Assembly (NCBI GenBank): GCA_020725025.1
Contig: DYFV01000029.1
Coordinates: 1 to 57,729 of the forward strand
Reading direction: 5' to 3'
DNA length: 57,729 nt
DNA from: Azoarcus sp.
GTDB lineage: Bacteria; Pseudomonadota; Gammaproteobacteria; Burkholderiales; Rhodocyclaceae
Every line of letters starts with the position of its first letter. Positions within the stretch are counted from its first letter, which is position 1. Below the pieces are notes generated by a model, which ran no database searches, was not told where the DNA came from, and saw only the letters and a program-made list of their open reading frames with translations. The position numbers and the translations under genes were made by a program. This document shows, piece by piece, positions 21,562-31,642 of this stretch.

Positions 21562-21634
21562 GCAGCGACCAGGACATCTCGAGGAGACGGACGAGAATGC
21601 GAGCACCGCCCGAAGCAGCCGTCGGCCCCGCGCA
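21562..21634 (+). repeat. Dispersed repeat, copy 2
   Basis: The second copy of the element at 19359-19430, in the same orientation, lies in the 231-base gap between the dynamin gene start and the mutM stop. Here the surrounding nested inverted arms of copy 1 are not preserved, so only the core is repeated. The rest of the gap shows no gene. Confidence 0.8.
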
Positions 21635-21655
21635 ACGGGCACCTTTCACCCGCGC

Positions 21656-22471
21656 TCAGCGCGGCTGGCAGTGCGGGCACCAGAAGGTGGCACGCTGCCC
21701 GCACACGGCCCGCCGCACCGTGCCGCCGCATACCCGGCACGACTCGCCGTCGCGCCCATAGACGAAGTACTGCTGCTGGAAGTAGCCGGGCCGGCCGTCG
21801 CCGCCCACGAAGTCGCGCAAGGTACTGCCGCCCGCCGCGATGGCCGCCTCGAGCGTTTCGCGCACCGCCTGCGCGAGGCGCGCATAGCGGCGCGGCCCGA
21901 TCTCGCCGGCCGGGGTCAGCGGATGGATGCGGGCCCGAAACAGGCTCTCCGAGGCGTAGATGTTGCCGACGCCGACGACCCGGTGGGCGTCCATCAAGGC
22001 CTGCTTAACCGGGATGCGCAGACCGCGCGTGGCGCGATGGAGCCAGGGGCCGTCGAAGCGCTCGCCCAACGGCTCCGGCCCGAGCGGCGCGAGCCAGGGA
22101 TGCTCGAGCGCATCACCCGGCTGCCACACCACCATTCCGAAACGGCGCGGATCGCGCAGGCGCAGCGCGGAGCCGCCGAACACGAGGTCCACGTGATCGT
22201 GCGGACCGGGTGGTGCATCCGCCGCCACCACCTGCAGACTGCCCGACATGCCCAGGTGCACGATCACGCTGCCGCGGGGGAAGTCCAGCAGCAGGTACTT
22301 GGCACGGCGGCGCACGTCCGCCAGCCGCTCGCCCACGATCGCCTCGCCCAGGGTTTCGGGCACGGGCAGGCGCAAGCGCGGGTTGCGTACCGCAAGCCCA
22401 GTCACGAGGCGGCCCGCCACCAGCGGACGGATGCCGCGCCGGGTCGTCTCGACCTCCGGCAGTTCGGGCAT
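21656..22471 (-). CDS. mutM: Formamidopyrimidine-DNA glycosylase
   Basis: MutM (Fpg) excises 8-oxoguanine and ring-opened purines and cleaves the abasic site. It has 271 residues starting MPELPEVE, which supplies the catalytic Pro2 and Glu3 after removal of Met. The DNA-contacting Lys lies in RRAKYLLLDF, the helix-two-turn-helix region holds VGVGNIYASE, and the C-terminal zinc finger has CRVC and CPHC. ATG 22471 fixes the start. It is divergent from the TPR-protein gene across 194 bases. Confidence 0.97.
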   Translation of the reverse strand: MPELPEVETTRRGIRPLVAGRLVTGLAVRNPRLRLPVPETLGEAIVGERLADVRRRAKYLLLDFPRGSVIVHLGMSGSLQVVAADAPPGPHDHVDLVFGGSALRLRDPRRFGMVVWQPGDALEHPWLAPLGPEPLGERFDGPWLHRATRGLRIPVKQALMDAHRVVGVGNIYASESLFRARIHPLTPAGEIGPRRYARLAQAVRETLEAAIAAGGSTLRDFVGGDGRPGYFQQQYFVYGRDGESCRVCGGTVRRAVCGQRATFWCPHCQPR

Positions 22472-22665
22472 GAAACTTGTTCTCCTTGTCGATGGGGGAC
22501 CGCCGCGCGCTTGCCCAGGCACGCTGAATCTGCATACCATGAGGCGAACCGAACGGGCGCCCAGCCTTCTAACCGACACCCCCGCGCGGCAGCTCGTCAC
22601 AGCATACAGCCAAGGCGCGCGTCTGGCGCCCCGCCCCTCGAAGGAGTCCCCACGGGTCATCGCAC

Positions 22666-24384
22666 ATGAATCGCACCCTGTCGCTGCTCACCTCCGCACT
22701 GGCCCTGTCGGTCATGCTCACCCTGCCCGGGACGGGACGCGCGAACGAGACCGATGCCGAAGCGACGTCCTCCGCGACGCTTCCGGCCCAGCCGCTCACT
22801 CCCGAAACGCTGTACACCTTCCTGCTCGCCGAGATCGCCGGTGCGCGCGGCGAGGTGGGCGTGGCACTCGACGCCTATCTGGATCTGGCAAAGCGCACCC
22901 GCGACCCCCGCATTGCCCGCCGCGCCACGGAGATCGCGCTGTTCGCCCGCAACCTTGCCGCCGCCACGGAAGCCGCGCGCATCTGGACGGAAACCGATCC
23001 CACTTCGGATGACGCACGCCGCGTGCTGGCGAACACGCTCACCACCGGCGAGCGCCATCTCGACGAGGTGCAGATCCAGTTTGCCCGCATCCTTGCGAAC
23101 ACACCGGACCATCTCGACCAGAACCTCATGGGGCTCACCCGGGCGCTCTCCCCGCTGCCGGACAAGCAGAAGGTGCGCAGCATCGTGTTCCGCCTGACCG
23201 AGCCCTACCTGGACCGCCCCGAGGCCCAGTTCGCGCGCGCCCAGGCGGCCGCACTGAGCGGCGACGGGGCAGCCGACGCCATGACGGCGGTCGACGAGGC
23301 CTTGCGCCTGCGCCCCGACTGGGAGCCGGCCGTTCTCCTGAAGTCGCACCTGCTGCTGCAGACCGGCGCCATCGACGAGTCCACGAGCCTGCTCGACCAC
23401 TACCTGCTGCGCCATCCCGAGAGCCGGCACGCGCGCCTCGCGCACGCGCGCGCGCTCGTCACCGCGCGTCAGTTCGAGGCCGCGCGCAGCCAGTTCAACA
23501 CGCTGCTGCGCTCGGCGCCCGACGACCGCGACCTGATGTACGCGGTGGCGCTGCTGTCGAGCCAGGTCGACGATCTGGACACGGCCGTCTCGCTCTTCGA
23601 GAAGGCCCTCGCGGCAGGCCATCCCGAGGCCGACAACATCCGCCTCAACCTGGGACAGATCGCCGAGCGGCGCCAGGACCCGGACGGTGCACTGCGCTGG
23701 TACCGGGCGGTCGAGCCCGGCCGCCACCACCTGGACGCCCAGGTGCGGATCGCCACGGTGATGGCGCGCCAGGGCAAGCTGGACGAGGCGCGCGGACATC
23801 TTCACGGCCTGGGCGGCGACGAGCAGACGCGCAAGCAGCTGCTGCTCGCCGAGACGCAGCTTCTGCGCGACGCCGGACGCGAGAACGAGGCCTTCGATCT
23901 GGTCGAGGCCGCGCTCGCCAAGGCGCCGGAAGACCACGAGCTGCTCTACGAGTCGTCCATGCTCGCCGAGCGCCTCGGGCGCCTGCAGCTGATGGAAACG
24001 CGGCTGCGCAAGCTCATCGCCCTGCGCCCCGATCACGCGCACGCCTACAACGCCCTCGGCTATTCCCTGGCCGACCGCGGGCTGCGCCTCGATGAAGCCG
24101 AGCAGATGATCGCCCGGGCCCTCGAGCTTTCGCCCAACGACCCCTTCATCCTCGACAGCATGGGCTGGGTGCGCTTCCGCCGCGGCGCCATCGACGACGC
24201 CCTCGCCCACCTCCAGCGGGCCTACGCCTTGCGGCCGGATCCCGAGATCGCCGCGCACCTCGGGGAGGTCCTGTGGGCGCTGAAGCGGCACGACGACGCC
24301 GGGCGCGTCTGGGACGAGGCCCTGCAGGCCCATCCCGACAACACCGCTCTGAAGAGCACGGTCCAGCGCCTGCGCAAGCCATGA
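22666..24384 (+). CDS. Exported tetratricopeptide repeat protein
   Basis: A 572-residue protein with a signal peptide (about 1-26, ending GRAN) and a chain of TPR-like helix pairs through the whole length. The clearest repeats are near residues 450-560 (AYNALGYSLADRG, then SPNDPFILDSMGWVRFRRG). The family is commonly found just upstream of lolB in betaproteobacteria and is probably a periplasmic scaffold. The stop overlaps the lolB start (ATGA), so it may work in outer-membrane assembly, but no specific function is shown. Confidence 0.85.
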   Translation: MNRTLSLLTSALALSVMLTLPGTGRANETDAEATSSATLPAQPLTPETLYTFLLAEIAGARGEVGVALDAYLDLAKRTRDPRIARRATEIALFARNLAAATEAARIWTETDPTSDDARRVLANTLTTGERHLDEVQIQFARILANTPDHLDQNLMGLTRALSPLPDKQKVRSIVFRLTEPYLDRPEAQFARAQAAALSGDGAADAMTAVDEALRLRPDWEPAVLLKSHLLLQTGAIDESTSLLDHYLLRHPESRHARLAHARALVTARQFEAARSQFNTLLRSAPDDRDLMYAVALLSSQVDDLDTAVSLFEKALAAGHPEADNIRLNLGQIAERRQDPDGALRWYRAVEPGRHHLDAQVRIATVMARQGKLDEARGHLHGLGGDEQTRKQLLLAETQLLRDAGRENEAFDLVEAALAKAPEDHELLYESSMLAERLGRLQLMETRLRKLIALRPDHAHAYNALGYSLADRGLRLDEAEQMIARALELSPNDPFILDSMGWVRFRRGAIDDALAHLQRAYALRPDPEIAAHLGEVLWALKRHDDAGRVWDEALQAHPDNTALKSTVQRLRKP

Positions 24385-24968
24385 GCCGGACCGCCCTGAT
24401 CGCCCGGCGCGCCGCGCTGGCCGCCGTGCTCGCCCTTCTTGCGGGATGTGCGACCCAGCCCGCGCCGCCGGCGACGGTCGCCGCGGCGCGTCCGGTCTTC
24501 CCCGCGTTCGAGCTGGCGGGACGGCTCTCCGCCACCGACGGCGAGCGTGGCGCGAGCGGCCGCCTCGACTGGATCCACACCCCCTCGTCCGACGAGTGGA
24601 CCGTCTACAACCCGCTCGGCCAGGTCGCCGCGCAGCTGGTGAGCACGCCGCTCGGCGCCGAGCTGCGCACCGCCGAGGGCCGCGCCGTCCAGGCGAGCGA
24701 TGCGCGCGAGCTGATCCCCCGGCTCGTGGGCGTACCGGTGCCGCTCGACGGGCTGTCGCACTGGGTGCAGGCCTCCGCGCCACCCGGCGCGCGCGTGCTC
24801 GCCCTCGACGCGGCCGGGCGGCCGGCCCGGATTTCCGACGAGGGCTGGATCATCGACTATCGGGAGTACGCGGGCCCCGAGCCCACCGCCCGCCCACGCC
24901 GCATCGACGCCCACTGGGGCGACGCGCAACTGCGCCTCATCATCGACGAATGGACACCGCTGCCCTGA
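24381..24968 (+). CDS. lolB: Outer membrane lipoprotein LolB
   Basis: LolB accepts lipoproteins from LolA and inserts them in the outer membrane, and is itself a lipoprotein. It has 195 residues. The lipobox LLAGC gives Cys23 as the modified residue, followed by a flexible Ala/Pro stretch. FELAGRLSATDG and the W-rich beta strands (DWIHTP, EWTVYNPLG) fit the LolB fold. The start overlaps the TPR gene, and the end overlaps ispE by 19 bases in another frame. Confidence 0.92.
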   Translation: MSRTALIARRAALAAVLALLAGCATQPAPPATVAAARPVFPAFELAGRLSATDGERGASGRLDWIHTPSSDEWTVYNPLGQVAAQLVSTPLGAELRTAEGRAVQASDARELIPRLVGVPVPLDGLSHWVQASAPPGARVLALDAAGRPARISDEGWIIDYREYAGPEPTARPRRIDAHWGDAQLRLIIDEWTPLP

Positions 24969-25804
24969 CCCGCCTCGACGACTGCCCCGCACCGGCCAAG
25001 CTCAACCTCTTCCTGCACGTGGTCGGCCGCCGCACCGACGGCTACCACCTGCTGCAGAGCGCCTTCCGGCTTCTCGACTGGGGCGACAGCCTTTCCTTCG
25101 CCCTGCGCGAGGACGGTCTGATCGAGCGCGCGACCGAGGTCCCCGGCGTGCCGGCCGAGCAGGACCTGGTGGTGCGGGCGGCACGCCTGCTGCAGTCCGA
25201 AACCGGATGTGCCAAGGGGGCGACGATCCAGGTGGTGAAGCGCCTGCCCATGGGCGGCGGGCTGGGCGGCGGCAGCTCGGACGCGGCCACCACGCTCATC
25301 GCGCTGAACCGCCTGTGGGGCACCGGCCTGGACCGCGAGCGGCTTGCCGGCCTGGGCCTGCGCCTCGGTGCGGACGTACCCTTCTTCGTGTTCGGCCGCG
25401 ACGCCTTCGTCGAAGGCGTGGGGGAACGGATGACCCCGCTCACGCTGACTCCGGCCTGGTATGTCATCGTGGCACCCGGCGCGACTATCCCGACCGCGGA
25501 GATTTTCTCTGCGAAGGAGTTGACGCGGGATACCGTTCCCATCACAATTGCGGACTTCGCAGCGAGCACCACCCGAAATGACTTGCAGCCAGTAGCGTGC
25601 AGTCGTTACCCGGAAGTAGGTGCAGCAATCGACTGGCTGGCGCGGTTTGCGCCGGCGAGAATGACCGGATCGGGGTCCTGCGTGTTCGCGCAGGTCGACG
25701 GAGAGGCCGATGCACAGCGCATCGTCGAAGCCTGTCCTCCGCCGTGGCGAGCCTGGAAGGCGAAAAGCCTCCCTGTGCATCCGCTCCACGACTGGGTCGA
25801 TTGA
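24950..25804 (+). CDS. ispE: 4-diphosphocytidyl-2-C-methyl-D-erythritol kinase
   Basis: IspE phosphorylates CDP-methylerythritol in the MEP isoprenoid pathway. The 284-residue GHMP kinase shows PAKLNLFLHVVGRR at about 14-27, the ATP loop LPMGGGLGGGSSDAA near 98-112 and MTGSGSCVFA in the C-terminal domain. ATG 24950 lies inside the end of lolB. The last third (about 25480-25660) has visibly lower G+C and weaker codon bias than the rest. tRNA-Gln starts 20 bases after the stop. Confidence 0.96.
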   Translation: MDTAALTRLDDCPAPAKLNLFLHVVGRRTDGYHLLQSAFRLLDWGDSLSFALREDGLIERATEVPGVPAEQDLVVRAARLLQSETGCAKGATIQVVKRLPMGGGLGGGSSDAATTLIALNRLWGTGLDRERLAGLGLRLGADVPFFVFGRDAFVEGVGERMTPLTLTPAWYVIVAPGATIPTAEIFSAKELTRDTVPITIADFAASTTRNDLQPVACSRYPEVGAAIDWLARFAPARMTGSGSCVFAQVDGEADAQRIVEACPPPWRAWKAKSLPVHPLHDWVD

Positions 25805-25824
25805 GCTGGCGATAAAGGTTTCAT

Positions 25825-25901
25825 TGGGGAGTCGCCAAGTCGGTCAAGGCACCGGATTTTGATTCCGGCATTCGAGGGTTCGAATCCTTCCTCCCCAGCC
25901 A
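25825..25901 (+). tRNA. tRNA-Gln (TTG)
   Basis: A complete cloverleaf of 77 bases with encoded CCA. The acceptor TGGGGAG pairs with CTCCCCA, the anticodon stem is CCGGA-TTTTGAT-TCCGG with anticodon TTG at 25859-25861, and the T loop is TTCGAAT. It lies between ispE and prs, a position conserved in betaproteobacteria. Only 20 bases separate it from ispE, so it is probably read from an upstream promoter and processed out. Confidence 0.97.
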
Positions 25902-25912
25902 TACAGCAAACC

Positions 25913-25945
25913 CGGGCAGGCCACGCGCCTGCCCGAGTCGTTTTT
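25913..25945 (+). terminator. Terminator between tRNA-Gln and prs
   Basis: CGGGCAGG (25913-25920) and CCTGCCCG (25928-25935) form an eight-pair stem with loop CCACGCG, followed by AGTCGTTTTT. It should separate the lolB-ispE-tRNA unit from prs. Confidence 0.85.
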
Positions 25946-25980
25946 ATCGCGGTAATTCTATCTGCATCGGAGATTCGGCC

Positions 25981-26931
25981 ATGGCCTACGGCAGCCTGAT
26001 GGTCTTCACCGGTAACGCCAACCCCAAGCTCGCCGCCGATGTGGTGCGCCGCCTGGGTATCTCGCTCGGCTCGGCCACGGTCGGCCGCTTCTCCGACGGC
26101 GAAGTCAACGTCGAACTGCTGGAGAACGTGCGCGGAAAGGACGTCTTCGTCCTGCAGCCCACCTGTTCTCCGACCAACGAGAACCTGATGGAGCTGGTGA
26201 TCCTGGTCGACGCCCTGAAGCGCGCGTCGGCCGGCCGCATCACCGCCGCCCTCCCCTACTTCGGCTACGCCCGCCAGGACCGTCGCCCGCGCTCGGCCCG
26301 CGTGCCCATCACCGCCAAGGTGGTGGCCAACATGCTGCAGGCGGTGGGCGTGCAGCGCCTGCTGACCATGGATCTCCACGCCGACCAGATCCAGGGCTTC
26401 TTCGACATCCCCGTGGACAACGTCTACGCCGCGCCGGTGCTGCTCGCCGATCTGGACAAGCAGAAGTACGACGACCTCCTGGTGGTTTCGCCCGACGTGG
26501 GCGGCGTGGTGCGCGCGCGCGCCTTCGCCAAGCGCATGGAGTGCGACCTGGCGATCATCGACAAGCGCCGTCCGAAGGCCAACGTCTCGGAGGTGATGAA
26601 CATCATCGGCGAGGTCGAGGGCCGCACCTGCGTGATCATGGACGACATCGTCGACACCGCCGGCACCCTGTGCAAGGCGGCCACCGCCCTCAAGGAAAAC
26701 GGCGCACGGCGCGTGCTCTCCTACTGCACCCACGCGGTGCTGTCGGGCACCGCGGCGGCGCGCATCGCCGAGTCGGATCTGGACGAACTGGTGGTCACCG
26801 ACACCATCCCCCTGCGCGACGATGCCAAGGCCTGTAGCCGCATCCGCCAGGTGTCGGTGGCGTCGCTGCTCGCGGACACGATGCTGCGCATCAGCAACGA
26901 GGAATCGGTCTCGTCGCTCTTCATGGAATGA
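25981..26931 (+). CDS. prs: Ribose-phosphate pyrophosphokinase
   Basis: Prs makes PRPP from ribose 5-phosphate and ATP for nucleotide, His and Trp synthesis. It has 316 residues, the class I length. Visible motifs are [14 protein letters not shown] (catalytic flexible loop region, about 101-114), [11 protein letters not shown] and the PRPP-binding loop [12 protein letters not shown] near 220-231. ATG 25981 gives [12 protein letters not shown]. The terminator upstream suggests its own promoter in the AT-richer 25940-25980 stretch. It is followed by rplY. Confidence 0.98.
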   Translation: MAYGSLMVFTGNANPKLAADVVRRLGISLGSATVGRFSDGEVNVELLENVRGKDVFVLQPTCSPTNENLMELVILVDALKRASAGRITAALPYFGYARQDRRPRSARVPITAKVVANMLQAVGVQRLLTMDLHADQIQGFFDIPVDNVYAAPVLLADLDKQKYDDLLVVSPDVGGVVRARAFAKRMECDLAIIDKRRPKANVSEVMNIIGEVEGRTCVIMDDIVDTAGTLCKAATALKENGARRVLSYCTHAVLSGTAAARIAESDLDELVVTDTIPLRDDAKACSRIRQVSVASLLADTMLRISNEESVSSLFME

Positions 26932-27013
26932 TTTTCGCCGCCGGCGGTAGCCGGGGGCACAAACGGATCCGCCTGGTCGCGGGCGGGTCGATTCAACTCA
27001 GGAGCAATGCATA

Positions 27014-27622
27014 ATGGAAATCGAATTCAAGGCCACCAAGCGCGTGGAACAGGGCACGGGTGCGAGCCGCCGCCTGCGTCGCGCCGGCCAGATCCCGGGC
27101 ATCATCTATGGTGCCGGGCAGGACGCCCTGCCGATCACGCTCGACCACAACGAGCTGTTCCACCTGCTGAAGAAGGAGGCGTTCCACGCTTCCGTTCTGA
27201 CCGTCGACCTCGAAGGCGGCAAGCACAAGGTCGTCCTGCGCGACACCCAGTGGCACGCCTGGAAGCCCCAGGTGATGCACCTCGATTTCCAGCGCGTCGA
27301 CGCCGGCCACAAGCTGCACCTGAAGGTGCCCCTGCACTTCGTGAACGGCGAGGTCAGCCCGGCCGTGAAGCTCGCCGGCGGCATGATCTCCCACGTGATG
27401 AACGAGATCGACGTGCAGTGCCTGCCCGCCAACCTGCCCGAGTTCATCGAGGTGGACCTCAAGGACCTGCAGGCCGACCAGTCGATCCACCTCTCCGAGC
27501 TCAAGCTCCCGCAGGGTGTCGAGCTCGTCACCCACGGTGAAGGCGATCCCGTGGTCGTCACCGTGCTGAAGACCAAGGGCGGCGCCGAGGAAGAGGGCGC
27601 CGAGGGCGGCGAGGCCGCCTGA
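27014..27622 (+). CDS. rplY: 50S ribosomal protein L25/general stress protein Ctc
   Basis: A 5S rRNA-binding protein of the long (Ctc) form with 202 residues. The L25 domain covers about 1-95 (FKATKRVEQGTGASRRLRR at the start) and a TL5-type beta domain follows to about 185. The tail is acidic and Gly-rich. AGGAG lies about ten bases before the ATG. The 82-base prs-rplY gap has a small GC inverted repeat but nothing I can name as a riboswitch. Confidence 0.96.
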   Translation: MEIEFKATKRVEQGTGASRRLRRAGQIPGIIYGAGQDALPITLDHNELFHLLKKEAFHASVLTVDLEGGKHKVVLRDTQWHAWKPQVMHLDFQRVDAGHKLHLKVPLHFVNGEVSPAVKLAGGMISHVMNEIDVQCLPANLPEFIEVDLKDLQADQSIHLSELKLPQGVELVTHGEGDPVVVTVLKTKGGAEEEGAEGGEAA

Positions 27623-27659
27623 GGCCGGCGCGCCCCATGACGGTACGGAGCGAGCGCCG

Positions 27660-29368
<1,709 letters not shown>

Positions 29369-29405
29369 CCGACGCGGACCGGCCGGGCGGGCGCGCTCAG
29401 GCCGG

Positions 29406-30995
29406 CTACACCAGCAGCCCGGCGAGCAGCCGTTCCAGGCCCGCCGGATCCAGCGGCTTCACCAGGTGGAAATTGAACCCGGCTTCGCGGGAGCGGCGCC
29501 GGTCGTCCTCGTGTCCCCAGCCGGTGACCGCGATCAGCGCCGTCGCCGCCCCCCAGGACTGCTCGCGAATCCAGCGGCAGACCTCGTAGCCGTCGAGCCC
29601 CGGCAGGCCGATGTCGACCAGGCCCACCTGCGGCCGGAACACCGCCGCCACTTCTGTGGCCTGCCGTCCGTCGAAGGCCACCCGGGTCTCGTGCCCCATG
29701 AGCTCGAGCATCATGCCGAGGCTCTCGGCCGCGTCGTGGTTGTCGTCCACCACCAGGATGCGATAGCGGGGCGCCCGAACAGGGGCGCCGTCGGCCCCGT
29801 CGCCATCCGCCCCGATCCCGGCCGGCGAAACCACCGCCAATCGGATTCGGAACTCGCTACCCCTGCCCGGCCCGTCGCTCCAGGCCTCCACCGTGCCTCC
29901 GTGCATCTCCACCAGGTTGCGCACCAGGCTCAGGCCGACGCCCATTCCCCCCTGCCGGTCCGGCGGCTCCTCGAGCTGGGTGAACATTTCGAAAATGCGC
30001 TCCAAGGCGTCGACCGGCAGGCCGGCGCCGTTGTCGGCCACCCTGATTACCGCGTCGGTCCCCATGCGCTCGACGGCGACGCTGATCCGCCCACCCTGCG
30101 GCGTGTATTTCGCGGCGTTGTTGAGGAGGTTGGAGAACACCTGCGCGAGACGCATGCGGTCCGCGCTCACGATGACCGGCTCGTCCGGCAGCGCCAGTTC
30201 CAGCTCGTGGCCCCCGGCCTCGATCACCGGACGGCTCGTCTCCAGCGCATCCTGGAGCACCTGCGCCAGCTCGACGAGCTCCCGTCTCAGCTCCACCTTT
30301 CCCCGTGTGATCCGGGACAGATCCAGCAGGTCGTCGATGAGGCGCACCATGTGCCCCAGCTGCCGCTTCATCACCGCGCACGCCCGGTCGGCCAGGGCAG
30401 CATCGTCGCCGGCCCGCCGCAGGATCTCCAGGCTGTGGCACATGGGCGCCAGCGGGTTGCGCAACTCGTGCGCGAGCATCGCCAGGAACTCGTTCTTGCT
30501 GCGGTCGGCCTCGCGCAGGGCCTCTTCCATGCGCTTGCGCTCGGTGATGTCCACCAGCACGTTCACCGCGCCGCAAACGCGCCCGCCCTCGTCCCGGAAC
30601 GGATTCGCATGTGCCAGGCCGGTGATCCGCTCGCCATCGGGGCGCTCCACCACGATCTCTCGGCCGTTGAATTCCCGTCCCTCGAGCAGGGCCAGGGCCA
30701 TCCAGCATCGGTCGTGGGCGATCGGAGTGCCGTCGGGCGCATACAGCCTGAAGGACCCGCAGTACCGATCCACCGGGTCGTTCAGCCGCGGCGCCCGCCC
30801 CCATAAGGCCTCGGCGCGCGGATTGAAATAGGTGATGAGCCCCTCGGCGTCGCAGGTATAGGCGGCCGCCGGCAGCTTCTCGAGGAGATTGTGGAACTGG
30901 CGGGCGCCGTCCGGCCCGTCCGACTCTTGAGCGACTTCCCTCTGCATCTCGAAATCCCGGGCCGTACTGACAGGAATCGACCCCGGTTTGAGCAC
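29406..30995 (-). CDS. Hybrid sensor histidine kinase (PAS-HisKA-HATPase-receiver)
   Basis: A 529-residue protein without membrane segments, so it should sense a cytoplasmic signal. A PAS/PAC domain spans about 35-155. The HisKA helix has HELRNPLAP with phospho-acceptor H176. The ATPase has N-box LLNNAAKYTPQ and Gly-rich DNGAGLP and GGMGVGLSL. A C-terminal receiver (about 410-527) has VVDDNHD and phospho-acceptor D461. There is no output regulator next to it, so it is an orphan. The start may be M1 or the Met at residue 17. The ligand is unknown. Confidence 0.93.
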   Translation of the reverse strand: MLKPGSIPVSTARDFEMQREVAQESDGPDGARQFHNLLEKLPAAAYTCDAEGLITYFNPRAEALWGRAPRLNDPVDRYCGSFRLYAPDGTPIAHDRCWMALALLEGREFNGREIVVERPDGERITGLAHANPFRDEGGRVCGAVNVLVDITERKRMEEALREADRSKNEFLAMLAHELRNPLAPMCHSLEILRRAGDDAALADRACAVMKRQLGHMVRLIDDLLDLSRITRGKVELRRELVELAQVLQDALETSRPVIEAGGHELELALPDEPVIVSADRMRLAQVFSNLLNNAAKYTPQGGRISVAVERMGTDAVIRVADNGAGLPVDALERIFEMFTQLEEPPDRQGGMGVGLSLVRNLVEMHGGTVEAWSDGPGRGSEFRIRLAVVSPAGIGADGDGADGAPVRAPRYRILVVDDNHDAAESLGMMLELMGHETRVAFDGRQATEVAAVFRPQVGLVDIGLPGLDGYEVCRWIREQSWGAATALIAVTGWGHEDDRRRSREAGFNFHLVKPLDPAGLERLLAGLLV

Positions 30996-31057
30996 CGAGT
31001 TCAGCCGTCGCGGATCGGGACACCGCCGGCTTCCGGGTGGTCCGCGTCGCGGTGTTC

Positions 31058-31642
31058 TCAGGCCCGTGACGGCGCCCGCAGCCTCGCCACGCCGGCCACG
31101 ACCAGTGCGACCAGGCTACCCGCCGCCAACGGCACGTCGATCAGGTAGTCCCACAGGTTGCTCGACTCCAGCCAGCCCAGCCGCCACGCGGCGAGCGCGG
31201 CCACGAGGGCGAGCGCGAGCACGCGGCGGCCGGCGAGCCACGCGACGGCGGATACCCCGCCGACGGCGAGCGTGAAGCTGCCCTCACCGTAACCCCATGC
31301 GTAGGGATCGACGGGCCCAAGACCGAGCGCCGGTGGATAGAACAGGGCACCCGTGAGCGCCGCGAGTCCCGCGACGAGCAGGGCCTCCCCCGGTGCGAAG
31401 ACCCGGTGCGCGCCACAGCGGGCGGCGAAGAGAGCCCCCAGCAGCACCAGGGTGACGACCGAAGGCGAGCCCGACACGCCACGCAGCACCGTGAGCAGAT
31501 CGACCTCCCCAACCGGCACGTGCAGCACCGCGGCAAGGACCGCGAGGACGGCCATCGCCCGGCCGGGACGGCCGGCGAACCCCGGCACGCACAAGGCGAG
31601 CGCGAGCGTCCAGGCCGTCGCGTCGTGCAGCCAGGCGCTCAT
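31058..31642 (-). CDS. Predicted multi-pass membrane protein, unknown function
   Basis: A 194-residue, very hydrophobic protein with about six membrane spans. A short loop with Tyr/Trp/Gly (DPYAWGYGEGSF, near 120) is the only polar part of note. I do not recognise a family. The start ATG at 31642 overlaps the stop of the sialidase-like gene (ATGA), so it is part of a three-gene operon with that gene and the glycosyltransferase. A role in handling the same glycan or lipid-linked sugar is inference only. Confidence 0.7.
   Translation of the reverse strand: MSAWLHDATAWTLALALCVPGFAGRPGRAMAVLAVLAAVLHVPVGEVDLLTVLRGVSGSPSVVTLVLLGALFAARCGAHRVFAPGEALLVAGLAALTGALFYPPALGLGPVDPYAWGYGEGSFTLAVGGVSAVAWLAGRRVLALALVAALAAWRLGWLESSNLWDYLIDVPLAAGSLVALVVAGVARLRAPSRA

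Noticed and set aside
19436..22669. 1077-codon open frame on the plus strand across the dynamin gene, repeat copy 2 and mutM
   Set aside because: It spans two real minus-strand genes and an intergenic repeat. No motif or signal supports it.
25520..25548. TTGACG...CACAAT inside ispE as a promoter for tRNA-Gln
   Set aside because: The -10 is poor and the site is about 280 bases upstream of the tRNA. The lower G+C there may only reflect local codon use.
26932..27013. Riboswitch or L25-autoregulatory leader before rplY
   Set aside because: Only a small GC inverted repeat is present. No known ligand-binding or 5S-like pattern is visible by eye.
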